Below the pieces are notes generated by a model. That model had not been told where the DNA came from. It did no database searches and worked only from the letters and a program-made list of their open reading frames with translations. DNA of 64,000 bases, taken from NCBI GenBank assembly GCA_900555045.1, contig USJW01000005.1:1-64000 (forward strand), given 5' to 3'. The translations under genes and the position numbers were made by a program. Below, piece after piece: positions 9,420-18,606 of the stretch (its first letter is position 1; each line of letters begins with the position of its first letter). This stretch comes from an uncultured Clostridium sp. (GTDB taxonomy: Bacteria; Bacillota; Clostridia; Lachnospirales; Lachnospiraceae).

Positions 9420-10307
9420 ATGAAAGTAAACAGAATTTATAAGGACAGACTGTTCCGCCTGGTGTTTAGCGACCGGCGGAACCTGCTGGAGCTCTACAAT
9501 GCACTGAATGGCAGTCATTATGAGGACCCCGAGGCGTTAGAGATCACCACACTGGAGGACGCCATCTACATGTCCGTGAAAAATGACCTGTCGTTTCTGA
9601 TCGACAACGTGCTGAACCTGTACGAGCACCAGAGCACCTACAACCCCAATATGCCCGTCCGCGGATTTTTCTATCTGGCGGACGCCTACCGTAAGTACGT
9701 GGAGCAGCGCAAATTAAACCTGTACAGCAGCAGCCTGCTGCCGCTTCCCACCCCCAACTACCTGGTATTTTACAACGGCCTCAAGGCTGAGCCGGACCGC
9801 ATGGAGCTGCGTCTCTCCGACGCATTTGCGGGCAAGGGAACTCCCTGCCTGGAATTAAAGGCCACGATGTTAAATATCAACCTGGGGCACAACCGGGAGC
9901 TCATGGAGCGCTGCAAGCAGCTGCACCAGTACGCCCAGTTCGTGGACCGGGTCCGCTGTAGCGTGGACTTGACCGGCGATCTGGAGCAGGCGGTCAACCT
10001 GGCGGTGGACCAGTGCATAAACGAGGGGATATTGGCTGAGGTGCTGTCCGAACACAGAGCGGAGGTGCTAAGCGTGATATTGACAGATTACAACGAAGAG
10101 GAGCATATCGCGATGGAGCGGGAGGAGGCGAAGAATGAAGCGAGGGCCGAGTCCATCCTGGATCTTCTATCAGATCTTGGAAGCCCCTCGCCGTCCCTGA
10201 AACACCGCATCTACAGCGAGCGCTCGGCGGAGGTGCTGACCCGCTGGCTGAAGCTGGCTGCAAGAGCGGACTCCATCGAAGATTTCACGAAAAAAGCGGG
10301 TCTCTGA
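9420..10307 (+). CDS. Rpn family recombination-promoting nuclease
   Basis: Member of the Rpn/PDDEXK_2 family, often mislabelled as transposase. Known family members are DNA endonucleases that promote RecA-independent recombination. The N-terminal half has the family pattern: DRLFRLVFSDRRNLLELYNALNG, then MSVKNDLSFLIDNVLNLYEHQSTYNPNMP (the D...E.Q core of the PD-(D/E)XK fold, about 50-75), then LPTPNYLVFYNG. The C-terminal region is helical and Glu-rich, ending in an incomplete coiled coil. The ATG at 9420 follows AAGAGGAG. At 295 residues it is full length and seems intact. It stands alone, with no partner gene on its strand. Confidence 0.88.
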   Translation: MKVNRIYKDRLFRLVFSDRRNLLELYNALNGSHYEDPEALEITTLEDAIYMSVKNDLSFLIDNVLNLYEHQSTYNPNMPVRGFFYLADAYRKYVEQRKLNLYSSSLLPLPTPNYLVFYNGLKAEPDRMELRLSDAFAGKGTPCLELKATMLNINLGHNRELMERCKQLHQYAQFVDRVRCSVDLTGDLEQAVNLAVDQCINEGILAEVLSEHRAEVLSVILTDYNEEEHIAMEREEAKNEARAESILDLLSDLGSPSPSLKHRIYSERSAEVLTRWLKLAARADSIEDFTKKAGL

Positions 10308-10353
10308 TCTCTTTCGCAGACCTGAATACTTGCTTCTAAATTATCTGTAACAA

Positions 10354-10408
10354 ACATGCCGGATACAAGGCCTCCGTGGTTTCCCACATCGCCCTGCATC
10401 CGGCATGT
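10354..10408. terminator. 11-bp perfect inverted repeat, likely bidirectional terminator
   Basis: ACATGCCGGAT at 10354-10364 is repeated in exact inverse at 10398-10408. It sits between the converging Rpn and PBP genes. On the minus strand the stem is followed by TTTGTT, so it most likely ends the long ruvA-to-PBP transcript. The 33-base loop is long for a classical terminator. Confidence 0.55.
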
Positions 10409-10419
10409 CTTCTATCTTC

Positions 10420-11850
10420 TCATCTGCTCATATAAATGTCAAACAGCTGCCTGGCAATGGGCGCGGCCACCTTTCCGCCGCTGCCCCCCTCCTCCACCAC
10501 GACCGTGACCACAATCCTCGGGGCCTCGGCCGGCGCGAAGCCGGTGAACCAGGCGTGGGTCTCCTTCCCGGTCTCGAATTCCGCGGATCCGGTCTTTGCC
10601 GCCACCGTGTAGGCGTCGGTCCGCACGCCGGAGCCGGTTCCCTCGGTCACCACGGCCCGCATGAGCTCGGTCAGGTTCTTCGACTCCTCGGCCGTCATCA
10701 GGCTGCCGTAGGCGGTGGGAAGAAATTTCCGGATCTCCTCGCCGCCCACATTCTCCACCCGCTCCAAGAGGTACGGGCGCATGAGCGTCCCGCCGTTGGC
10801 AACCGCCGCGGTGATCAGGGCGTTGTGAATTGGCGTGATCTGGGTAACCCCCTGCCCCATGGAGGTCTGCAAAATCTCCCAGGTTCCGGCCCCCGGCTTC
10901 ATGGCAAAGGAGCTCTCCTTGTAAGGGATTCCCGTCAGCGGCAGGGGGGCGTTAAACAGCACATCCCCCGCAGTCTGGGAAAATTTGGATAAATCCAGTG
11001 AGAGCCCGAGGCTTGCGAAGGCGCCGTTGCAGGAGTTGGCGAAGGCCTGCACGAAATCCTGATGTCCGTGGGCGTTTCCGTGGTAGCACTTGATCCGGTA
11101 GTCCCCGTTCACGTACACGCCGCTGCAGTCAAACTGAAAATCCCGGTAATCCTCCGGCCGCTCCCGCATGTACTCAAGCGCCGTGACAATCTTGAAGGTG
11201 GAGCCCGGCGGGTACAGCCCCTGGGTCGCCCGGTTTAAGAGCTGCCCCTGGTCGTTGCCCTCGGCCGTGAGCGCCTCCCAGTCACTCACAATGGTGTTGG
11301 GGTCAAAGCCGGGCTTTGAGACCATGGCCAGGATCTTCCCGGTATCCGGCTCCATGGCGATCACCGCCCCGCGCCGGTCCCCCAGCGCGTCGTAGGCCGC
11401 CTGCTGAAGCTGCGGGTCTAAGGTCGTGTACACATTGTCCCCGATGTTTTTCTCCCCGCCCATCTGGTTTAGGGCCTGCTCCATCAGGTTCACGTGGGAG
11501 GTCAGAAGATAAAAGTTGGCGAGGGCTTCAATCCCGGTCTTTCCCTTTGTGGAGTAGCCCACCGCATGGCTGTACACGCTTCCGAAGGGGTAGACGCGCG
11601 TCTCGTTCCCCGCCTCGTCCACCTGCGTCTCCGCTAACACAGTGCCGTCTGAGGCCAGAATCTGCCCCCGCACGATCCGGTCCGCAAAGCTGTCCAGCCT
11701 GGCATTGTAGGAATTGTTGATCACGTCCTCGCTTTTCGTCTGAAGAAAATATCCCATGTAGGCGATCAGCGCCAGAAACAGGGCCACCATCACGTAGGCC
11801 AGCTTTAAAATATTCCGGTTCGCCTTCGGGTTCGGGTCCGCCTTTCTCAT
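10420..11850 (-). CDS. Class B penicillin-binding protein (PBP2/PbpA-like transpeptidase)
   Basis: Peptidoglycan transpeptidase of 476 residues with a single N-terminal membrane anchor (about 12-32) and an extracytoplasmic catalytic domain. All three active-site motifs are present: STFK (about 213 in PPGSTFK), SCN (in ANSCNGAF, about 269) and KTG (in AAKTGSAEF, about 425). It is short for a class B enzyme, lacking a long PASTA or dimerisation region, and resembles PbpA proteins paired with RodA. The ATG overlaps the stop of the SEDS gene by ATGA, so synthase and cross-linker are translationally coupled. This is the last gene of the ruvA operon. Confidence 0.92.
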   Translation of the reverse strand: MRKADPNPKANRNILKLAYVMVALFLALIAYMGYFLQTKSEDVINNSYNARLDSFADRIVRGQILASDGTVLAETQVDEAGNETRVYPFGSVYSHAVGYSTKGKTGIEALANFYLLTSHVNLMEQALNQMGGEKNIGDNVYTTLDPQLQQAAYDALGDRRGAVIAMEPDTGKILAMVSKPGFDPNTIVSDWEALTAEGNDQGQLLNRATQGLYPPGSTFKIVTALEYMRERPEDYRDFQFDCSGVYVNGDYRIKCYHGNAHGHQDFVQAFANSCNGAFASLGLSLDLSKFSQTAGDVLFNAPLPLTGIPYKESSFAMKPGAGTWEILQTSMGQGVTQITPIHNALITAAVANGGTLMRPYLLERVENVGGEEIRKFLPTAYGSLMTAEESKNLTELMRAVVTEGTGSGVRTDAYTVAAKTGSAEFETGKETHAWFTGFAPAEAPRIVVTVVVEEGGSGGKVAAPIARQLFDIYMSR

Positions 11851-13199
11851 TCTGCCTGCGCCTCCTCTTCCATTTCCAGCTCCTCCTCGTCGTTGCGCTT
11901 TAAGATGTAAAGTCCCTGGACAATCCCAAAGAGGATGAACGTGCTGAGAATCGAGCTTCCCCCGTAGCTGACAAAGGGCAGCGTCACGCCGGTGGACGGG
12001 ATGAACTTGGTCACCCCTCCCACGGTCAGAAACACCTGGATGATGTACTCCAGTCCTAAGCCCAGCGCGAGCAGCTTGTAGAACGCCGCCTGCATCCGCG
12101 TGGCGATCATCATGAACTGCAGAAAACAGCCCAGACAGATGAGCAGCACACAGATGGCAAAGATCGCCCCCATCTCCTCCGAGATGGCGGCAAATATAAA
12201 GTCCTTCTCCACCACCGGGATCTTCCGCGGCATCCCCTGGGAAAGCCCCATCCCGAACCAGCCGCCTGTGCCGATGGCAAACAGCGACTGGGTGATCTGG
12301 TAGCCCGTGTTGTCCACGTCGGCCCAGGGATTGCTCCAGGCCGCCACGCGGCGCTTCACATGGTCGAACAGCTGGTAGGCCAGCATGGCCGAGGCGGCGC
12401 CGCAGCCCGCCCCCGCGAGCAGGTAGCTCCACCTTCCGGTGGCCACGAACAGCATGGCCACGTAGGTGACAAAGTAAATCAGCGCTCCTCCCAGATCCTT
12501 TGAGAACACCAGGACGATCACGTGCAGTGCCGCCACGGCCGTGGTGACCAGGATGTTCTTAAATTCCAGGGATTGGTAAAACATCGCCGCCACAAAGAAC
12601 ACGAAGGTGATCTTCACAAACTCGGAGGGCTGGATGGAGACGCCACCGACCGTCAGGGACAGCTGGGCGCCGAAGCTCTCGTTCCCGGCGATGCAGACCA
12701 CGAGCAGCACAGCCAGCCCCGCCGCAGCGTAGAGCCACTGGAGCTTGCAGAGCTGCCACACCCGCTCCATCACCCAGGGAATCAGCCAGGTGACGGCGGC
12801 GCTGATCACCACGATCGCAAACTGCTTCACGGCCTTGTCCATGGACAGGCGCGTCAGCATGATAAAGCCCACACACAGCAGCATGCAGGTGTTGTTGACC
12901 AGAAGCCTGGACACGTTTCGGTAGATCATCCGGTACAGATAAATGTAACACAGGAAGAACACCACCTGGGCCGCGTAGAACGCCCACAGCTGTAGCCTCA
13001 CAAGCTCATCCCCCGCCTTCAGCGCCAGGACCAGGTACGCCAGGAAATGGATCAGGAACATGCAGCGGTTCTGCCGCCCGCACACCTTCCGCTTGCGCCT
13101 CATGTCTGAGAAGGAAAAAAAGCGGAAATTGGCGTAGGTGTAGATGGCCATCAGGAAAATCATCAGGTATTTGGATGTCTCAACAATCAGATTTGTCAT
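11847..13199 (-). CDS. SEDS peptidoglycan glycosyltransferase (FtsW/RodA/SpoVE)
   Basis: Polytopic SEDS protein (450 residues, about ten membrane segments) that polymerises lipid II and works with a cognate class B PBP, here the next gene. Signature stretches are QPSEFVKI, KDLGGALIYF, the extracytoplasmic loop after TGYQITQSLFAIGTGG, and the C-terminal PFVSYGGSS. The N-terminal 130 residues are longer than in E. coli FtsW, adding extra membrane segments as in the Streptomyces-type FtsW/RodA form. The ATG at 13199 follows AGAGGAGG. The C-terminal tail is acidic (EEELEMEEE). Whether it serves division or elongation is not decidable from sequence. Confidence 0.93.
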   Translation of the reverse strand: MTNLIVETSKYLMIFLMAIYTYANFRFFSFSDMRRKRKVCGRQNRCMFLIHFLAYLVLALKAGDELVRLQLWAFYAAQVVFFLCYIYLYRMIYRNVSRLLVNNTCMLLCVGFIMLTRLSMDKAVKQFAIVVISAAVTWLIPWVMERVWQLCKLQWLYAAAGLAVLLVVCIAGNESFGAQLSLTVGGVSIQPSEFVKITFVFFVAAMFYQSLEFKNILVTTAVAALHVIVLVFSKDLGGALIYFVTYVAMLFVATGRWSYLLAGAGCGAASAMLAYQLFDHVKRRVAAWSNPWADVDNTGYQITQSLFAIGTGGWFGMGLSQGMPRKIPVVEKDFIFAAISEEMGAIFAICVLLICLGCFLQFMMIATRMQAAFYKLLALGLGLEYIIQVFLTVGGVTKFIPSTGVTLPFVSYGGSSILSTFILFGIVQGLYILKRNDEEELEMEEEAQAE

Positions 13200-13244
13200 A
13201 ATCCTCCTCTTGCCCGCCGGCATACCGCCCGGCGCATTCTCCCC

Positions 13245-15494
13245 CTACTGCACACCCCTCTTGAAATGTCCCCTGGTGAAATCGCGCACCGGCTGTTCTG
13301 TCTTCATGCCGCGGACAAAGCCGTCCCCAAAGGCGCGTATGATCCGCCCGGTCTCCTCCCGGTTCTCCGTGGTGAAGTTTAACCGCACGGTCCCGATGCC
13401 CAGCCCCGCAACCGCCTGCTCGCTTCCCAGGAGGGACAGCGGGCTGGCGTTGTAGATAGTGTTGTAGCAGAACGCGCAGTGGTTCTTCACCGGCAGCAGC
13501 GCTCCCGTGCGGTCCTTCATGATCATGGTCCCGCGTTTTCCCGTGCAGCCTGTGGTGGTGCGGCGGATGCACTGGGCCGACACCATCATGGGCGTCCGCC
13601 CGTACACCACCATCTCGCCCCCCAGGCCGAGACGGGCCAGCTCCCCGGCCACGGGCCGAAGCTCCCGGCTGTTTAACTCCCAGGGCATGGTGATCCGGGC
13701 CGCCCCGAGGGCGGCGTACTGGCGGACCGTCTCCTGATTCCAGCAGTAAACGCCCGCGTCAAACACCACCGGCAGCTCCATCTCTTGTCCGGAAAGCCAC
13801 TGCAGCTCCTCCAGGTTTCGCACCAGAATCCCGTCAAATCCCGCCCCCCGAAGGCTCTCCAGATGCTTTTTAAAAAAGTTCTCGGCATGGCTCCGGTAGA
13901 TATACGGGAGGGCCAGCAGACAGGCTTTCCCTCGCTCTCTGCACGCTCCCACCGCGTCGCTCCACCGCTCCGGCGGGAAGCCGCCCGCGTCCAGGTAAAT
14001 CCCCGCCACGTCCGGCTCCGCTAACGCTGCCTCCAGCTGCTCCGGCTCCTCCAGGGACACATACAGGGCAGGCGAAGCGCCGTCCATCGGCCGTTCTTCA
14101 AAGTCACCGCCCGGGCACGTTTCGTCCGCCGTCTGCGGCGCCGGCATCTCCCTGCGCCGCCGGTCCAGAATGGCCTTCTCCAGGGCCTCAAAACCGGACC
14201 GCCGCAGCTCGTTCTGCGCCTGCACCGGCATGAATAACGCGCCGTCAAGCTCCACCTCCAGCGCCTCGAGCGCAAACGGTGTGCCCCCCGTTTTCTCCAT
14301 CTGCTTTCGGATTTTTTCCTCCGTCAGCGGCTGATTCTGCGCCTGCTGGGGGGACTGCCCCTCCACCTGCACGGATACCGGCTCCTCCCCAGAGCCCCGC
14401 CGGGCGGTGAGCGAAAGCCTGGCCGGCTGCCCCTCGGTCAGAGCCACCTTCCCGCAAACCGGCTCCTTCAGCTCTGCGTTCACATAGGTCCGGTCCAGGT
14501 AGTCGAACAGCGCCTGGTTGCCCTCCCGGAACGCGGGCTTCTCCTTTAGCGCCACCATGTCCCGGCCGTTGTGCTGCTTATAGTATCCCTGGGTAAAGCC
14601 GCCCCGGTCGAAGAGGTCGGACAGCTTTTTCACGTCCTCCGGGTCCACCCGGTAGCCCTTTCTCCCGTGCTCCAGATATCGGTCCACATACTTCCGGTAG
14701 ATGCTCACAACCCCGGCGGTGTACCGCGGGCTCTTCATGCGCCCCTCGATTTTGAGGGAGTAGATTCCCGCCTCCGCCAGGTCCGGGATCAAGTCCAGCG
14801 TGCAAAGGTCCTTTAGACTCATCACGTAGCGCTCATTTTTCCGGTTCACCGCCTCTACAGTCTTTCCTCTGTCCTCCCGCACCTCGTAAGGCAGGCGGCA
14901 GGGCTGCGCGCACCGCCCCCGGTTGCCGCTGCGGCCGCCGATCAGGCTGCTCATCAGGCACTGGCCGGAATAGCAGTAGCAGAGCGCGCCGTGGACAAAG
15001 CTCTCGATCTCCACGTCCACCTCATCCCGGATCGTCCGGATCTCCTCCAGGGACATCTCGCGGGCGGTCACCACGCGGCTGGCCCCCAGCTCCGAAAGCA
15101 GCTTTGCGCCATGTGCGCCGGTGACGGTCATCTGGGTGCTGGCATGGATGTCCAACCCCGGAAAATTTCGCCGGATAAACGCCATCGCCCCCAGGTCCTG
15201 GACGATCACAGCGTCCAGCCCTTCCCGGTAGTAGGGGAGAAGATAGTCGTACAATTCCCCCATCTCCTCCTCCTTAAACAGCGTGTTCACCGTCATGTAC
15301 AGCCTGCGCCCGTGCAGGTGCGTGTAGTCGATGGCCTCGATCATCCCGTGCTCGTCCGGATTGTCCGCGTAGGCGCGCGCGCCGAACCGGGTCCCGCCCA
15401 TGTACACCGCGTCCGCGCCTGCCGCCACCGCCGCCTTCATGCTCTCAAAGGAGCCGGCCGGCGCCAGCACCTCCAGTGGTCTTTTATGTTCCAT
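13245..15494 (-). CDS. U32 family peptidase with DUF3656 (RlhA/YdcP-like)
   Basis: Large U32 protein, about 749 residues. The N-terminal U32 domain begins LEVLAPAGSFESMKAAVAAGADAVY and contains the conserved Cys-rich segment CYCYSGQCLMSSLIGGRSGNRG followed by CAQPCRLPYE, and LKIEGRMKSPRY. A DUF3656-type middle region follows (about 380-480), then a second U32-like C-terminal part with GYCG-equivalent cysteines (VSAQCIRRTTTGC, CAFCYNTIYN). E. coli RlhA, the characterised relative, hydroxylates C2501 of 23S rRNA; related U32 proteins modify tRNA. I therefore favour RNA hydroxylation over proteolysis. The ATG at 15494 follows GAGGTG; an in-frame ATG at 15506 lacks a ribosome site. Confidence 0.88.
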   Translation of the reverse strand: MEHKRPLEVLAPAGSFESMKAAVAAGADAVYMGGTRFGARAYADNPDEHGMIEAIDYTHLHGRRLYMTVNTLFKEEEMGELYDYLLPYYREGLDAVIVQDLGAMAFIRRNFPGLDIHASTQMTVTGAHGAKLLSELGASRVVTAREMSLEEIRTIRDEVDVEIESFVHGALCYCYSGQCLMSSLIGGRSGNRGRCAQPCRLPYEVREDRGKTVEAVNRKNERYVMSLKDLCTLDLIPDLAEAGIYSLKIEGRMKSPRYTAGVVSIYRKYVDRYLEHGRKGYRVDPEDVKKLSDLFDRGGFTQGYYKQHNGRDMVALKEKPAFREGNQALFDYLDRTYVNAELKEPVCGKVALTEGQPARLSLTARRGSGEEPVSVQVEGQSPQQAQNQPLTEEKIRKQMEKTGGTPFALEALEVELDGALFMPVQAQNELRRSGFEALEKAILDRRRREMPAPQTADETCPGGDFEERPMDGASPALYVSLEEPEQLEAALAEPDVAGIYLDAGGFPPERWSDAVGACRERGKACLLALPYIYRSHAENFFKKHLESLRGAGFDGILVRNLEELQWLSGQEMELPVVFDAGVYCWNQETVRQYAALGAARITMPWELNSRELRPVAGELARLGLGGEMVVYGRTPMMVSAQCIRRTTTGCTGKRGTMIMKDRTGALLPVKNHCAFCYNTIYNASPLSLLGSEQAVAGLGIGTVRLNFTTENREETGRIIRAFGDGFVRGMKTEQPVRDFTRGHFKRGVQ

Positions 15495-15602
15495 TTGACA
15501 CCTCATTTCATCATGTCTTTCCCCGGAAAGAAAAGATGTCCCACGTTGCGCTATGAGACATCCTGTTCTACCATGGTTCATTTGTATGTGTAAACATTTC
15601 AA

Positions 15603-16631
15603 TCACCGTTTTTTCCGCTGCCTCGCCGCCATCGCCGCATGCAGCGCCTTGCGCGTCAGCTCCTCCTGGGACTCGCGGGGGGCGTTCTCCCCGCGGACCG
15701 TGCCGCCCTGCGTCAGGGGAGTTTTTTCCTGCGCGGGGGGCTGCTGTGAGGGGGGCTGCTGTGAGGGGGGCTGCTGTGAGATATTTGCCACTGGGAAGTT
15801 ATTTTGCGGGGACTCCTCATTCGGAGTATCTCCGTCTGGGGGGGCCTCCTGCAGGCTACCTCCATCTGAGGCGCTCTCCTGCGGGGCATCTCCCTGCGGA
15901 GCGTTCTCCTCTAGGCGTCCTCCATCTGAGGCGTTCTCCTGGCTATCTCCATCCGGGACCTCTCCCAGCGGGACATCCGTTTCTGGTGCTTCACCTTCCG
16001 GCGCACCCTCCGCGTCCCCCTCTTCCAGGGCGTCCTCCCCCTTCAGAATTTTCTCCCTCAGCTTCTCCGAACCTTCATCCCCGCCCCCGGCTTCCTCGTC
16101 ATCGCCGGAGCCCTTGTCCGCCGCAGACGGAGTCTGGGCGCCGGACTCACGGCCCGTCTCCACCCGGCTGCCGACAATCTGCGGCACAGCCTCCACCGCG
16201 GCGGCCGCTTCGTGGTCGGCGCGGGTCCGCGCGGCCTCGCGCAGCTTGCGCTCCAGGCGGTGCTTCTCACGGGTCAGCTCCTCCAGCTCCCGCTGGCGGT
16301 CCTCCAGATCCCGGAGCACGACCTCCAGCTTCATCTGTGTGCTCACCAGCTCGTGCTTTAAGCTGTAGGTCTCCCGCTCCAGCTCGTCCCGCTGGTGCTC
16401 CAGATCCTGGCTGTGCTCCAACGCCTTGAAGTAGTCGTCCGCCATGTTCAGCTCCGCCATCACGGTCTGGTACTCCACGCTCTGCTTGGAAAAGCCCGGA
16501 ATTTTTCTCAGGGTATTGTTTTTCTCGTTCACATAGCTGGCCGCTCTCTGCAGGTAACCTTCGTCCTCGCTGCCGCCCAGGGTGTATATCTTGCCGTCGA
16601 TCAGTACCTGTGTATAATTCTTGGAATCCAT
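15603..16631 (-). CDS. zapA: ZapA-like cell division protein with long low-complexity tail
   Basis: The first 90 residues match ZapA (YTQVLIDGKIYTLGG, then YLQRAASYVNEK and YQTVMAELNMADDYFKA), a factor that bundles FtsZ at the division ring. A coiled coil follows (about 90-150, heptads rich in Leu, Glu and Arg). The remaining 190 residues are disordered, very acidic and repetitive, built of Asp/Glu/Gly/Pro/Ser blocks and a triple SQQPP repeat. ZapA is normally 90-150 residues, so this 342-residue form is unusual. It lies between ruvB and the U32 gene, an order frequent in Lachnospiraceae. The basic final residues (ARQRKKR) contrast with the acidic tail. Confidence 0.85.
   Translation of the reverse strand: MDSKNYTQVLIDGKIYTLGGSEDEGYLQRAASYVNEKNNTLRKIPGFSKQSVEYQTVMAELNMADDYFKALEHSQDLEHQRDELERETYSLKHELVSTQMKLEVVLRDLEDRQRELEELTREKHRLERKLREAARTRADHEAAAAVEAVPQIVGSRVETGRESGAQTPSAADKGSGDDEEAGGGDEGSEKLREKILKGEDALEEGDAEGAPEGEAPETDVPLGEVPDGDSQENASDGGRLEENAPQGDAPQESASDGGSLQEAPPDGDTPNEESPQNNFPVANISQQPPSQQPPSQQPPAQEKTPLTQGGTVRGENAPRESQEELTRKALHAAMAARQRKKR
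15735..15779. repeat. Three tandem 15-bp repeats in the zapA tail
   Basis: Three identical 15-bp units (GGGGGGCTGCTGTGA on the plus strand) run head to tail at 15735-15749, 15750-15764 and 15765-15779. They encode SQQPP three times. The copy number could vary by slippage without changing the frame. Confidence 0.9.
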
Positions 16632-16716
16632 CTGCCATCTCCTGATATTGATTATCGTATCCTATGCCGCCATAGGGTTGTCCTCTGTACTTATACCGTT
16701 CAGTATAACATAACAC

Positions 16717-17712
16717 CTATTCAATTTCCAGCCCCAAGTGCCGGTAGGCCGCCTCCGTGGCCATCCGCCCTCTGGGCGTGCGGTTGATCAGTCCGTTCAT
16801 CAGAAGATAGGGCTCGTACACGTCCTCCAGCGTCCCCGAATCCTCCCCCAGCGCCGCCGCCAGGGTGTCCAGGCCCACCGGGCCGCCGGAAAACTTTTCG
16901 ATGATCATGAGCAGGATGTTGCGGTCGTTCTGGTCCAGGCCCAGCTTGTCCACGTCCATGATATCTAGCGCAAAATCCGTCACCTCCCGGGTGATCACCC
17001 CGTCGTACTTCACCTGCGCGAAGTCGCGCACCCGCTTGAGCAGCCGGTTCGCCAGACGCGGCGTCCCCCGGGATCTCCTGGCCAGCTCTAAAGCCCCGGA
17101 CTCGTCGATCTCCACCCCCAATACCTTGGCGGAGTTGAGGATGATCACCTTTAGCTCCTCCGGGGTGTAGAACTCCAGCCGCTGCACCACGCCGAAGCGG
17201 TCTCTCAAAGGTGCAGTCAGAAGTCCCGCGCGGGTTGTCGCCCCCACCAGCGTAAAGTGGGGCAGATCCAGGCGGATCGACCGGGCCGACGCCTCCTTGC
17301 CCAGCATGATGTCGATGGCGTAGTCCTCCATGGCCGGGTACAGCACCTCCTCCACCTGGCGGTTCAGCCGGTGGATCTCGTCCACAAACAGCACGTCCCC
17401 CTCCTGGAGGTTGTTCAGTATGGCCGCCATCTCGCCCGGCTTCTCGATGGCGGGCCCGCTGGTCACCTTCATGCTGACCCCCATCTCGTTGGCGATGATT
17501 CCGGCCAGCGTGGTTTTTCCAAGTCCCGGCGGGCCGTAAAACAGCACGTGGTCCAGCGCCTCGCCCCGGGAGCGGGCCGCGTCGATGTAGATCTTCAGCG
17601 TGGACTTTAACCGCTCCTGCCCGATATAATCCTTCAGATGCTGCGGCCGCAGCGTGGTCTCAATCCGCTCGTCCTCCGCCGTGACCTCCGTGGTAATAAT
17701 CCTGCGTTCCAT
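16717..17712 (-). CDS. ruvB: Holliday junction branch migration helicase RuvB
   Basis: AAA+ motor of the RuvAB complex, which moves Holliday junctions during recombinational repair. The 331-residue protein is full length. Walker A is GPPGLGKTTLA (about 60), Walker B is LFVDEIHRL (about 108), sensor 1 is LVGATTRAG, and the arginine finger is in PLRDRFG. The C-terminal winged helix follows RGRMATEAAYRHLG. The gene starts 25 bp after ruvA. No ruvC lies nearby; Firmicutes commonly use RecU instead. Confidence 0.97.
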   Translation of the reverse strand: MERRIITTEVTAEDERIETTLRPQHLKDYIGQERLKSTLKIYIDAARSRGEALDHVLFYGPPGLGKTTLAGIIANEMGVSMKVTSGPAIEKPGEMAAILNNLQEGDVLFVDEIHRLNRQVEEVLYPAMEDYAIDIMLGKEASARSIRLDLPHFTLVGATTRAGLLTAPLRDRFGVVQRLEFYTPEELKVIILNSAKVLGVEIDESGALELARRSRGTPRLANRLLKRVRDFAQVKYDGVITREVTDFALDIMDVDKLGLDQNDRNILLMIIEKFSGGPVGLDTLAAALGEDSGTLEDVYEPYLLMNGLINRTPRGRMATEAAYRHLGLEIE

Positions 17713-17737
17713 CCTCTTTTAACCTCCTGTGCGCCTG

Positions 17738-18367
17738 TCAAAAGGACAGATAGCGCAGGGATGCCTTGAGCACATCCTCCGCCGTCATCGTCTCTGTCAC
17801 TTCCACCTGCTTTACCGCCTTGTTCGCCTCCATATTGGTGTAGCCCAGGGCCACCAGCGCCTGCACGGCCTCCTTGGCAGCCTCCGCCATACCGGCCATG
17901 GCCTGGGCGCCCGTCCCAGCGCCCACACCGTCCATCGGCGATGCGAGGTTGCTTAAAACCTCCTCCATGGACACCTTGTCCTTTAGGTCCAGAATCAGCC
18001 GCTGCGCCGTCTTGGGCCCGATTCCGGGCGCCCGGGAGATCGCCTTGGCGTCCCCGGTCACGATGGCCAGACGCAGATCGTCCGGCGTCATGGCGGAGAG
18101 GATGCCCAGGGCCGCCTTGGGCCCGACCCCGTTCACGCCGATCAGCTGCCGGAACATGTCACGGTCCTGGCGGCTCAGAAAGCCGTACAGGCACATGGCG
18201 TCCTCCCGCACCTGAAAATATGTATAGACCGTCACCTCACGGCCGATTCCGGGCAGCCGCTCAAGCAGCGATAAGGGCACATGGATCCCCATCCCCACGC
18301 CGCCGGCTTCCACCACGATCATGTCCTCCTCTATGGCCGCAAGGGGCCCTTTCACATATGAAATCAT
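17738..18367 (-). CDS. ruvA: Holliday junction branch migration protein RuvA
   Basis: DNA-binding subunit of RuvAB (209 residues). It starts MISYVKGPLAAI with the OB-fold domain I, followed by the helix-hairpin-helix motifs LIGVNGVGPKAALGIL and ISRAPGIGPKTAQRLILDLKDK in domain II. The C-terminal UBA-like domain III (ALVALGYTNMEANKAV) binds RuvB. It is the first gene of the run ruvA-ruvB-zapA-U32-SEDS-PBP on the minus strand. Confidence 0.97.
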   Translation of the reverse strand: MISYVKGPLAAIEEDMIVVEAGGVGMGIHVPLSLLERLPGIGREVTVYTYFQVREDAMCLYGFLSRQDRDMFRQLIGVNGVGPKAALGILSAMTPDDLRLAIVTGDAKAISRAPGIGPKTAQRLILDLKDKVSMEEVLSNLASPMDGVGAGTGAQAMAGMAEAAKEAVQALVALGYTNMEANKAVKQVEVTETMTAEDVLKASLRYLSF

Positions 18368-18606
18368 CGCATTCTTCCTATTCTGTCCGCATTTTTAAGG
18401 CAAGGCAAGTCCCGCCCGCTCTGTTCGCCTCCCATCATATCATAGACAGGATTCCGATGCAAGGGGACACCGAACAAGTATTCGTTTTTATGGGGAAGCA
18501 GCCAGGGGACGCGCCATTTTCGCCGGGCCAGGGATGCAAAATGCCGGCGAAGCCCTCCGCGGCACCGCCGGCAAATCCCTTGTACTCATGCACTCTCACG
18601 GCACAC
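18368..18606. other. Spacer with GC-rich inverted repeat downstream of the deaminase gene
   Basis: The gap between the deaminase and ruvA has no coding frame with a ribosome site. On the minus strand the stem GCCGGCG...CGCCGGC at 18543-18572, followed by ATTTT, lies just downstream of the deaminase stop and probably terminates that gene. The remaining part should hold the ruvA promoter, which I could not assign. Confidence 0.4.

Noticed and set aside
10420..12432. A 670-residue version of the penicillin-binding protein
   Set aside because: The extra N-terminal part is an out-of-frame reading of the SEDS gene; the real start is ATG 11850, overlapping the SEDS stop.
15735..15779. Possible CRISPR array
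   Set aside because: The repeats are 15 bp, directly adjacent without spacers, and encode a protein tail.
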